DNA of 10,956 bases, from NCBI RefSeq assembly GCF_000611645.1, contig NW_014011636.1, forward strand, positions 1 to 10,956, in the 5' to 3' direction. A program made the position numbers and the translations under genes. Under the pieces are notes generated by a model, which was not told the DNA's origin, searched no databases, and saw only the letters and a list, made by a program, of their open reading frames with translations. This DNA comes from Monoraphidium neglectum. Taxonomy: Eukaryota > Chlorophyta > Chlorophyceae > Sphaeropleales > Selenastraceae. Each line of letters starts with the position of its first letter. Within the stretch, counting starts at the first letter, position 1. Of the stretch, positions 1 to 10,605 are shown piece by piece.

Positions 1-54
1 TCCCCTGAACTCCCACCTCCCACCTCCCATGTCCCACCCACCCCCACCCCCCAG
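1..54 (+). other. 3' end of an intron (hydrolase gene), cut by window start
   Basis: This C-rich pyrimidine tract ends in CCCCCCAG just before the first hydrolase exon. The exon opens with the third base of a split codon and then reads CNPFDL, a conserved block of the family, so the acceptor AG is at 53-54. The reading frame that continues upstream encodes only prolines and looks non-coding. Confidence 0.75.
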
Positions 55-1130
55 GTGCAACCCCTTCGACCTGACCATCAGCAACGCCCACCTGCAGCGC
101 GGCTTCAACAAGATCTACGACCTGAACCTCGCAGCCGGCCTCAAGCGCATCTTCTCGGGCCACACCCAGCTCTGGCGCAACGCGCGGCCGCCGCTGCGGC
201 CAGACCTGGTGCCGGCCGCCAAGACCATCAGAGACTTTGATGAGGCCATCACAATACACAGCTTTGGTGGGTATATGTGTGGAGGGGGGGGGAGAGGGTG
301 GCCAACCGGGCCCGAGGGCGGGGGAGCCCGCGACCGGCGCCGCTGGGGGCGGCCGCGCGTGCAGGGGGCGCCGCGGGTTTTGCGGGTGGCTTGCCGCCGC
401 GGCGCGTGCTGGGACGCCGTGTGGTGGCCACGGCTGGGTCTCTGCGGGGTGGTTTTGGGAACCCTGTGGTATCCGGATGGTGTCTCCGGCGCTTCCCTGC
501 GGACTAATGGAGTTCCAAATGCCCTGCCCAGCTGGCGCCCTGCTGCCCATCCCTTGTTCGGTCACACACCGCGCCCTGCGCGCCGCGTGCCCGACCGCCC
601 TGGCCCCACCCACCCACACCCCCCCTCTCCCTGTCTGCACGTGCGTCCCATCCAGGCTGGCCGTCGGTCGACGATTACTACGCGGGCTCCAGCAGCGCCC
701 TGCGCATCCCCAGGGTGACCATCCCGCTGCTGTGCATCCAGGCGGCCAACGACCCCATCGCCCCCGCGGAGGCGATCCCATACGACGCCATACGCGCAAA
801 CCCCAACGTTGCCCTCGCGGTCACGCCGACCGGCGGTCACCTCGGATGGGCGGCAGGCCCTGGGGCGCCGTTTGGGCGGCCGTGGACGGACGGGGCAGTA
901 ACGGAGTGGCTTACGAGCGTCAGGATTGAGCTGCTCAAGCGGCGGGCCGAGGGCGACGGCAACGGCCGCGGCGGCAGCAGCAGCAGCAGTGGCAGCAGCA
1001 AGGAAAGCGCGTCCCGCGAGCGGGCGCCTGTGGAGGCGGCGGCGGCGGCGGCGCAGAGCGTGGCTGCTGCGTGCGCTGCAGAGGGGGCGCCGGCTGTTGG
1101 CGCCATGCAGGCGGCTGCTGCAGTGGCCGG

Positions 1131-1186
<56 letters not shown>

Positions 1187-1296
1187 TGGCAGTGCCCTTG
1201 GTGCGGGTGGAAACCGACACATCCCCTGTAGACAGCGAGAGTGAGAGCGAGCGCGCCGCCACTCGCACCGGCGTGGCAGTGCAGTGGGCCATCTGA
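55..1296 (+). CDS. EMB8/YheT-family alpha/beta hydrolase, C-terminal part (5'-truncated)
   Basis: Predicted serine hydrolase of the ABHD1/ABHD3/YheT type (plant 'embryogenesis-associated protein EMB8-like', esterase/lipase class). The substrate cannot be told from sequence. Exons are 55-266 and 656-1296, joined in phase 1 to give ...HSFG-WPSVDDYYAGSSS; 283 residues are visible. Family blocks in order are CNPFDL (residues 1-6), SFGWPSVDDYY, PLLCIQAANDPIAP with the acid of the triad (Asp, codon 751-753), and TPTGGHLGW with the catalytic His (codon 838-840), followed by PWTD. The nucleophile Ser and the N-terminal half lie upstream of the window. The fold ends near residue 160. After it comes a Ser/Ala/Gln-rich tail of about 120 residues with Gln17, which most family members lack. 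It ends at TGA 1294-1296. The family call is secure; the enzyme's role is not. Confidence 0.93.
267..655 (+). other. Intron in the hydrolase gene (389 nt)
   Basis: The donor is G|GTGGGT at 267 and the acceptor is TCCATCCAG ending at 655, preceded by a C-rich tract. Phase 1 on both sides restores the conserved SFG-WPSVDDYY stretch. Its G-rich 5' half and C-rich 3' half leave several frames open by chance. A second possible donor (GTATAT at 271) would break the frame. Confidence 0.85.
1135..1185 (+). repeat. (CAG)17 microsatellite coding for Gln17
   Basis: Seventeen uninterrupted CAG triplets in frame within the C-terminal tail of the hydrolase, flanked by GGCTGG and GTGGCA. There are no CAA interruptions, so the tract is expected to vary in length by slippage. 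Confidence 0.97.
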
Positions 1297-2391
1297 CTTT
1301 TTTGAGGGACGCACACCTGTTTGAGAGCATTCCTTTCTCCTATATTCCAATACCCATCGTGGCCATTGCGGTAGTTCTGCGGCGTTTGGTAGATTCTTGG
1401 TTGATGGACTGTGTTTCGTCAGGATGGCACGCCTTGCGTCAAGGATGTCCATGACTGAGTGATCTGGTTCTGTGCGAATCTTCGGGTGGCTGCAAAGAGG
1501 CCATGGCCCGCTGTTTGGCAGTAACGAGTCGACGCAGGCACCCTGTGGCAGCATGATTGCAGCTCATGGCCAAGTTGCGGAGGTAATTACACCACAGGCA
1601 CTACACAACTTGAACAACACAGCAGGCTCTTGTGACACCTCAGCGTTGCGGTTGGTGCATGGTCAAACGGGCCCCACCCGGAAACGATTAGCTTCCCAGA
1701 CGCAGATGTCCAACCCCAGTGCAGCATGCGTGCAGGCGAGCCCGTGGCGGCGCTGTTCTGCTGCGGGCCGCAGGCAAACGTGTTCGCCGCGCCAAACAAT
1801 TGTGAAGGACTCCTGCATCGGGACAGCCTCATGCACTTGTAGGGGGTCCCTGGCTGCTGTGCATGTGCTGCAGGGCAACAAGGACACACAGGTTGTATCT
1901 GAGGGTGGTAGGTGTTGTGTCCTAGAAGCGGGTGCTTATAGGAGACCCCTCTGAGCATGCAAGTAGTGAGGACTGCTGATAAAGAATAAAGGGGGGCCCC
2001 ATGCAGGGATCAAGTTGCACAACTCCTGAGTGACCCTCCCTTTGCAATCGAACAAATATCTGCGATACTGTAGGCTCTGGCTGCTGGGCACTGGGCTCCC
2101 CTGCCTGCGGCGCCCTTCCTCGTTCCATCCCCCCTCAGGCGTGATATGAACAAGAACTGGTAGCTGCCAGTGGGTGTGCATGAAGGGTTTGCAGTGCCTC
2201 AACACACCTTGGCTACCTGCTGTGCCGGTGACAGCTGCATCACCCAGCTGCTCCACCTGCTCATGATTTTGATGCACCTGCATGGCTCCGCTGTTTCCCG
2301 GCCGTCGGCATCGGCTTGCCCTTTCATCATACCCGTGCAGTTAGGTGAGTCTTGCCAGTCTATCTGCATTGTGTTTGTAGCCCACAACGGG
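1297..2391. other. Gene-free stretch: hydrolase 3' UTR and upstream region of the MLN51-like gene
   Basis: About 1.1 kb between two plus-strand genes, visibly less GC-rich than the exons on either side. Open frames here are short (up to about 160 codons) on both strands and none resembles a known family. I see no clear TGTAA motif after the hydrolase stop. The 5' UTR of the next gene must lie in the right part, but no convincing TATA element or other core promoter stands out. I found no tRNA or other RNA gene. Confidence 0.6.
2359..2391 (+). other. Possible splice acceptor in the 5' UTR of the MLN51-like gene
   Basis: A T-rich stretch ends in TTTGTAG at 2380, eleven bases before the preferred ATG at 2392. 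It looks like a good 3' splice site. A strong donor-like GTGAGT sits at 2345-2350 but is too close to pair with it easily. A 5' UTR intron, or an upstream coding exon, is therefore possible. Confidence 0.3.
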
Positions 2392-5105
2392 ATGTCAGAG
2401 GTGAAAGAAGAGCTCGAGGCTCCAGAAGGTACCCCGGCTGCCCTTGCGGGGCCGGAAGAGGAGGATGTAGCGGGTGATGAAGGATTGTTGCTGGACCTTA
2501 AGCTAGGGCAGCGGAGAGCCGGCGCTTCGGAGGATGAAGACGATCTCTCAGATCATGAGGGCAGCCAGCAGCAGGACGACGGAGACAGGAAGGACGACGA
2601 GGAGGAGGGTGAAGTAATCGAGGCTGCAGCCTTGCATGCAGGGCCGCCTGCCGAGTGGGCCGCAGAGACGCCCGAAAGCGGCGGCGCGTCTGAAGCTGGC
2701 AGCGACCAGTTCGAGCAGGGCGCCGACGGTGCGGACGAGCCGGAGCCTGAGCCGCGCCCAGCAGAGCCGCGGCGGCCACTGCAACCATTTGAGGTGCCGG
2801 CTGGCGGCCGCTTCTGGCTGCACGACGACCGGAACGAGCAGCCTGCGAAGGAGCGCGGCCCCAGGTGCGCGCAGCATCCAAAAGGCGGCCTGCCCAACTG
2901 CCCCGCTGGCTCAGCCGCCTCTGTTCCTCGCCGGCCCGCGCCCTGCTCGATGCTGCGCGCTGTTGCGCTGCGCCGCCCTTGCCTGCCGCGCCCTCGCACC
3001 TCCCACCTCCAACACACCCTGCGCAACCTCGAGCTCCCGTCGCTCCTTCCTCTCACACGCGTACGCCGCGCAGCGCTGCGCCGGCCGCGCCCGTGACCAA
3101 GTGGAAGCATGATCTATACGACGAGATCATCAGGCGCGAAGAGCTGGGGATTCGCGAGGTGAGCCCACTGCCCCCAAAACCCCACCCCGAGTGCTGCGAT
3201 GCAGCATGAGCACTGCAGCGCCCAGGTGCTAGCCGTGGATGTCAAGGGTCGTCCTATCGCTGAAACTTCTGTTTGAAGTGCACACGAAGACGAGAAAAGC
3301 GACCCCGGAGATGGAATGGCGTTGATCCGACCTGTTTACAGCAAGCCGCACCCCACCGCTTCGCCCTCCAACGCCCAACACAGCCGCTAAACGTGGAAGG
3401 GCTATGGCCGACGGGGCGGCGGGGCGGCAGGGGCGACCGTGGGGGCCGCAGGCGCGGCGAGGGCGGGCCGGGCCGAGGAATTGGCTACGGGGAGAGCGGG
3501 GGCAGCGGTCCCGGCCTTGGCGCTGGCGGCGGGTATGGGGCAGGCGACGGCGGGCTCGCCGCACCCAGCGGCGACCACGAGCGCGGGGGGCCTGGCGGCG
3601 CGCCTGCGCGGGGCCGTGGGCGCGGCGCTGGCGGCGGCGGGTTCGCGGGCCGCGGCCGCGGCGGTTTCCCGGCCCCTGAGTCGTCCTACGGGCAGAATCC
3701 CGCGCGCCCCCCGCAAGGCGGCCGCGGCGCCTGGCCGCCGCTGGAGGCTGGCCGTGGCGGCCGGGGGCGCGGCTACACTGGGGACGTTGTGGGCGGCGGC
3801 TCCGGCCCGGCCGTGGCCGGCCGAGGACCCCGCGAGCCGCCGCCGCCCGGCTTCGGTCGTGGCAGCCGCGCAGGCCCGGACGGCGAGGCACCGGCGCGCA
3901 CGGCGGGCCGCGGGCCGCCGCACGCCAGCGGCCCGCAGCCGGCCGGCGGGCGTGGGAGGGGCTCGGGGCCACATGGGGATGGCGTCCGCGGCGGTGGCGG
4001 CGGTGATAGCAGCGCTCAAGGTGGCCGAGGTGGCGGTGCCGGCGCCGCAGAGGCGTGGGTCCCGGCCGAAAGGCGGGGCAACGTGCTTGTGGCTGTGAAA
4101 GCGCAGCGTGCGCCGCAGCAGCACCATCAGCAGTGGGAGCAGCTGGCGCAGCAGCAGCGGCAGGAACAGCAGCAGCAGCCGGGGCAGCAGCATCAGGGGC
4201 CGCAGCAGCGGCAGCAGCAGCAGCAGCAGCCGCCGTGGCAGCAGCGCACCTCAAACGAGCCACCAGCCCCGCAGTATCACCATCAGCAGCAGCGCCAGCA
4301 GCAGCAACAGCAGCAGCAGCAGCCTTACCCGCCACAGGACTGGCCGCCCCATAATGCGAATGAGGAGTGGTCCGAGCCCCAGCGGTGGCCTCCACAACAA
4401 GAGTGGGAGCAGCCCGCTGCTGCAGCTGTTGAGTATGACCCCAACACTTACAACCACTATCACCACCAGCAGCAGCACCAGCACCAGCCGCCGCCGCCGT
4501 GGCAGCAGCACCAGCAGTACGCCCCGCAGCCGCCACCTCAGCAGCAGTACAACGAGCACGACTGGCAGCAGGGCGCGCCGGCGCACCCGGGCAGCAGCAG
4601 GCCGCCTTGGCAACAGCCGTACCCGCCGCCCGCACCGCAGCAGCAATGGGAGCAGCAGGCGCCGCCCCCGCGGCAGCGGCAGTGGCTGCCCCCGCAGCAG
4701 CAGCCGCCGCAGCAGCCGCCCTACCAGCAGGCGTGGCAGCGGCCGCAGCAGCAGCCTGGCACGCCGTCCGCTCTCAAGGCGGACGCCCCCGCTTTCACGC
4801 CCAGCCGCGGCGCAGCGGACGCCCCGCCGCACGCATACGCCGAGGTGCGGGCGGAGCACCCGCAGCAGCAGCCTGGGCCGCCCCAGCGTGCGGCCCCGCC
4901 GGCGCCGGCAGACCGGCCGCCCTACGCACCGCCGCGCCCCTCGCAGCCGCCTCCCCCCGCCAACGCGCATTACGGGTCGGAGCACGCGGCGCCCTCTGGC
5001 GGCCCGCCCGCACCCAACGGCGCCGGGCCAGAGCCGGGAGCGCCTGCGCCAGCGCCAGCGCCAGCGGGGCGCCGCTACTCGGCAGTGGCGCAGCGGATGC
5101 GGTGA
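2392..5105 (+). CDS. MLN51: MLN51/CASC3 (Barentsz)-like exon junction complex protein
   Basis: Likely the fourth core subunit of the exon junction complex, which clamps eIF4A3 on spliced mRNA and acts in mRNA localisation, translation and decay. Exons are 2392-2864, 3074-3158 and 3384-5105, giving 759 aa. Residues 1-130 are acidic (DEDDLSDHE, DDEEEGEV). The SELOR/Btz eIF4A3-binding region reads PFEVPAGGRFWLHDDR (about 132-147) and, across an intron, KWKHDLYDEI (from 167), matching the family pattern of an HDxR block followed by WxHDxF. Residues about 195-418 are RGG/GRG-rich, suggesting RNA binding. Residues about 419-759 are Gln/Pro-rich with 12 spaced tryptophans. The end, RRYSAVAQRMR, recalls the KRYSSQRQR segment of animal CASC3. 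The start at 2392 is chosen for its acidic N-terminus; the frame stays open upstream to an ATG at 2170, but that part looks non-coding. The only weak point of the family call is the short SELOR linker. Confidence 0.82.
2865..3073 (+). other. Intron 1 of the MLN51-like gene (209 nt)
   Basis: The donor CCCAG|GTGCGC is at 2865. The acceptor GCCGCGCAG ends at 3073 after the pyrimidine-rich CTCCCGTCGCTCCTTCCTCT. Phase 2 on both sides joins ...KERGP-S-AAPAAPVTKWKHD. Without splicing, the first exon's frame ends at a stop at 3094-3096, before the WKHD block, so removal of this intron is required for a complete SELOR region. Confidence 0.8.
3159..3383 (+). other. Intron 2 of the MLN51-like gene, with two in-frame acceptors
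   Basis: The donor CGCGAG|GTGAGC at 3159 is close to consensus and in phase 0. Two phase-0 acceptors fit: CAACACAG ending at 3383, behind a long pyrimidine-rich run, which I prefer, and TGTTTACAG ending at 3341. The earlier one would add 14 residues (QAAPHRFALQRPTQ). Frame is kept either way. Confidence 0.7.
4111..4323 (+). repeat. Imperfect CAG-rich tracts coding for glutamine (MLN51-like tail)
   Basis: Several short CAG runs are interrupted by CAA, CGG, CAT and CCG codons, which breaks the glutamines with Arg, His and Pro. Gln-rich coding continues less densely to about 4760. Unlike the pure tracts at 1135 and 7039, this array is well interrupted. Confidence 0.85.
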
Positions 5106-5329
5106 CGTGTTCACAAGTGTGATGGGCTGATGGTGTGAGCTGACCCCCTCCTTTTTTGTTTGGGCGCATGTCGTGCTGCTGGCTGTGGTGTGCCCCTTTC
5201 ACTTTAGCACCGCATTAGTAATATCAGACATCTGGCAGCGAACCGCAGCTGCCCTTCCCTGTCCAGCCCCTGCCTCTGCTGTGATCGCCGTGGCAAGTCG
5301 CGCGTGTCAATCGTGTGCCGCTCTTCTTA

Positions 5330-5334
5330 TGTAA
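5330..5334 (+). terminator. Putative TGTAA polyadenylation signal of the MLN51-like gene
   Basis: TGTAA is the usual polyadenylation motif of green algae. This copy lies about 225 nt after the stop at 5105, a normal algal 3' UTR length, and is the first on this strand after that stop. Confidence 0.5.
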
Positions 5335-5693
5335 CATTTGAAAACATACAACCAAAACATCGTCCTCAGGATGCAGCGAGCCAAGGGGTGTGTGGGGACA
5401 TGCTTGGGGAGCTTCAACGCGTGTCGGGCCGCATGCTAAGAGCCGATCAAGGGGAGCAAGAGGGGACAGATGGCTTTGCCGTGGCCCTCACAAGCCCGGT
5501 CAAACAGGCGCAACGCATCCGGCCAAAAGGCCTACAGCTGGCTAGCAGGTCACAAACACTCGGTCTTGAGGCCACGCGCCGCCTGCGGCGTGCGTGCTGC
5601 CTGGGCATCGTCAGACATGTCATTTTTGAAAATTGCTACCTTACCAGCAGGCGGCGTCTCTCAGCCGCCGCCAGGGCTAATGCATTTCTTCGC

Positions 5694-5721
5694 CACGCAC
5701 GCGCGTGCGCGCGCGCATGCA
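5694..5721. repeat. Alternating purine-pyrimidine tract (Z-DNA-prone)
   Basis: Twenty-eight consecutive bases alternate strictly between pyrimidine and purine, mostly CG and CA/TG steps. The tract lies between the converging 3' ends of two genes. Confidence 0.9.
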
Positions 5722-5899
5722 AAGCAAGGGTGGGGGTTGACCAAGGCTAAAACCGGCCGGATTCCGGCGGGATGTGACCACGACGGCGTTTTGCAGCCGC
5801 CGCGCGGGGTAGGCCACCCTGCTGCTGCCAGCAGAGACAGAGGCCGGCAAAAGGAAAGTGTGTGCGCCAGCAAATCAGCCGGCTGCGCGGGGGCGGCCG

Positions 5900-8810
<2,911 letters not shown>

Positions 8811-8902
8811 GCCTCACAGACAGCCAGCTGCTCGTTCGCTGCAGCTGGTTTCACGGCTTGCAACATTTTGCCGTGATTCTCGCGCTAAGCGTCACAAATC
8901 TA

Positions 8903-8911
8903 ATTATAATA
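8903..8911 (-). promoter_or_regulatory. TATA-like element upstream of the bZIP gene
   Basis: On the minus strand this reads TATTATAAT, about 95 nt before the bZIP ATG, in a local AT-rich patch. The position suits a core promoter with a short 5' UTR, but the motif is weak and could be chance. Confidence 0.25.
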
Positions 8912-9257
8912 GCTCAATACAGCTGCCCAATCACGCGTCGAGTTCGATTGCCGGGGCAAAGACCGGAACCGAGTCCCACCCAGAAGCTGGTCGTGTTTAC
9001 GCGATAAAAACTCACCGCAGTTACACCGCCGTTCCGAGCGACAACGGGAATGAGGGTATATCTTAGAACAAGCTTTGCATCAATCACATGTCTGAAGTCA
9101 GTCGTTCCTGCTGAGTCGCACGGGACCTGATGATTGGAGTGAATGCCGTTGGCGCGAAAGGCCGGCACCTCAGCTGAGCGTCGGACTTGCAATCACAATT
9201 GTAAAATCATATGAAGCTACATGCCAGAGCCTCAGATGTTTCCGTTGTGAAACATCG

Positions 9258-9262
9258 TTACA
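9258..9262 (-). terminator. Putative TGTAA polyadenylation signal of the HECT gene
   Basis: TGTAA on the minus strand, about 390 nt after the HECT stop. It is the first copy I see downstream on that strand and fits the motif used by green algae. Confidence 0.45.
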
Positions 9263-9648
9263 GTGTGCTGCTGCGGGTGCTGCTGTCGCTGGTCAAGCTC
9301 CAGCTCAGCTGAGGTGCCTCCTGACAGCACCCCTTGCCCCAAGGCTTGCGCCCCCGCTGGGACCCAATGACCCTCCAAATGGCTGCGCTCAGGGACTAAG
9401 TTGCGCTAGTGCACTTGTCCCCAGGTAGGTGCCAGGCAACCATCTCGTTACTTGGCAGCACCTTGGCGATGTGCATCAAGAATGCTTTTGCCATCGGGCC
9501 GGAAGGCGCTCCTGTGCAAAGCAGGGAGTAGGACCAGGTGACCACGCTCCTCATGCCCACTCGAAATTGTTGGCACAGTCGGACGGACAATCAAGGCATA
9601 TGCAGCAATTGCGTTGCACCGCCCAAACAGCACAAGTTAATGGTGCAA

Positions 9649-10605
9649 TCAGCTCAGGTCAAACCCGGCTTTCGACTCGATGGAATACAGCAGCTTGTCG
9701 CGCATGCGCCGCTCCGCCTGCTCCGGCGACGGCCCGCCATAGGGGGGCAGCTTCAATGTGTTGATGCATGCGCTGCTCGTGGGCAGCCGCTCGGTGCCTG
9801 CGTCCTCGAGCACGCCCCCCGCCATGGCCACGCAGAGCGGCGGCTCCAGGTGCGCGAACCCCAGCAGCGGCGGCCGCGAGCAGCCGGTGGCGAACTTGAG
9901 CAGGCCGCGCTGCTGCGCCGGGGTGAGCGACGCGACGACCCTCCAAAACGCCTGTATCACCGGGTGGCCCTCGTCGTGGTAGCCGCCCGCATACACTGTG
10001 TGGGCCCGCATGTCCGCGACGTCCAGCCCGCCCTCCCCCGTCTCCCTGCCGCTGATGAGCGCCTGCAGCTCCCACTCGTTGAAGGCGGAGACCCAGCCCG
10101 GTTTGACCAGGTCAAAGAAGCCGCGCAGGAACGCGCTGACGGCGCCGGCCATCTGGCGGTTCAGGCGGAAGTCGGCCACGCGGTGGACGTACTCGACCAC
10201 GTTGGACGACGTCACAGGGATGGCTGAGCCGCCGGGCTTGAGCTCGACCTGTGGACCAACGTGTGTGTGTGTGTGTGGGATGGGAGTGGTGCAGTGTTGG
10301 TGCCAGCTATATGCTACGCAACTGCAAGGATTAGGACGTTTCAAGAGTAAACATGCAATGCACACACACATGCATGCATGCATGCATGCATGCACACAGT
10401 GCGCGCTGGGTGTGTTGAGCCCAGATGCGCCCAGCACAGAGCAAGCCGCATGCAGGCAAACGTCCCAGCACAGTGCGTCGCACGATTTCATGTTGCGACA
10501 CAGCAAGCAAGAAAAGGGGGCATGGAAACGGCAGGCCAACCTCTGTCAGCGCCCCCAGACGGTCCTCCATGATGGTGAAGCTCAGCGACAGATCAGCAAA
10601 ATCGC
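9649..10605 (-). CDS. HECT-type E3 ubiquitin ligase (UBE3C/UBE3B/UPL6-7 class), C-terminal exons
   Basis: C-terminal part of a HECT ubiquitin ligase, which takes ubiquitin from an E2 onto its own Cys and passes it to a substrate. Exons are 10605-10541 (65 nt) and 10248-9649 (199 codons plus TGA). The first reads DFADLSLSFTIMEDRLGALTE, joined in phase 0 to VELKPGGSAIPVTSSN, then VADFRLNRQM, ELQALISG, TVYAGGYH, PVIQAFWRVV and CSRPPLLGF. The catalytic Cys is in LPTSSACINTLKLPPY (codon 9768-9766), 38 residues before the end. It finishes KLLYSIESKAGFDLS, the normal HECT terminus. Wording is closest to the UBE3C/UPL7 and UPL6 branches; without the N-terminus I cannot choose between them. The Thr usually just before the Cys is Ala here. 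Upstream exons lie outside the window. Confidence 0.95.
10259..10277. repeat. (GT)8 dinucleotide repeat in HECT intron
   Basis: Eight GT units lie at 10261-10276, close to the 3' end of the intron as transcribed. With flanking bases, 19 positions alternate purine and pyrimidine. Confidence 0.9.
10358..10398. repeat. (CA)n/(TGCA)6 alternating tract in HECT intron
   Basis: Forty-one consecutive bases alternate strictly between purine and pyrimidine: five CA units, six TGCA units (10371-10394), then CACA. TGCA is self-complementary, so the tract could form a cruciform or Z-DNA. Confidence 0.93.

Larger units (their letters stand above)
5106..5899. other. Convergent intergenic stretch (3' UTRs of MLN51-like and bZIP genes)
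   Basis: About 790 nt between two converging stop codons. It holds a TGTAA motif for the plus-strand gene, a 28-nt alternating purine-pyrimidine tract, and a small GGCGGC/GCCGCC hairpin (5650-5669). I see no TGTAA on the minus strand that would end the bZIP transcript. A plus-strand open frame at 5304-5750 has no recognisable similarity and is probably chance. Confidence 0.65.
8811..9648. other. Gene-free stretch: bZIP upstream region and 3' UTR of the HECT gene
   Basis: About 840 nt, less GC-rich than the exons. The part next to 8811 must hold the bZIP promoter and 5' UTR; the part next to 9648 is the HECT 3' UTR, with a TGTAA at 9262-9258. A minus-strand open frame at 8914-9192 matches no family I know. 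I see no RNA gene. Confidence 0.6.
10249..10540 (-). other. Last intron of the HECT gene (292 nt)
   Basis: The donor is ACAGAG|GTTGGC (intron starts at 10540), a poor match after the GT. The acceptor GGTCCACAG ends at 10249. Phase 0 restores the family sequence LTE-VELKPGG, which supports the junction despite the weak donor. It contains (GT)8 and a CA/TGCA tract. Confidence 0.82.

Noticed and set aside
29..718. A continuous 229-codon plus-strand frame through the hydrolase intron
   Set aside because: Only the first part matches the family; the second conserved block is in another frame, and clean phase-1 splice sites join the two.
1985..1990. AATAAA as a polyadenylation signal for the hydrolase gene
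   Set aside because: It is almost 700 nt after the stop and is not the motif green algae normally use.
2170..2391. In-frame N-terminal extension of the MLN51-like protein to an ATG at 2170
   Set aside because: The added residues are Cys/His/hydrophobic-rich, unlike the acidic start at MSEVKEELEA, and cross splice-like motifs. It cannot be fully excluded without transcripts.
3229..4635. A 468-codon open frame on the minus strand opposite the MLN51-like gene
   Set aside because: Its product is an Ala/Arg/Gly-rich mirror of the GC-rich RGG and CAG coding on the other strand, with no family match. The plus strand has the SELOR homology and splice support.
8936..8956. GTTCGATT resembling a tRNA T-loop
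   Set aside because: The flanking bases do not pair as a T-arm and no acceptor, D or anticodon arm is present nearby.
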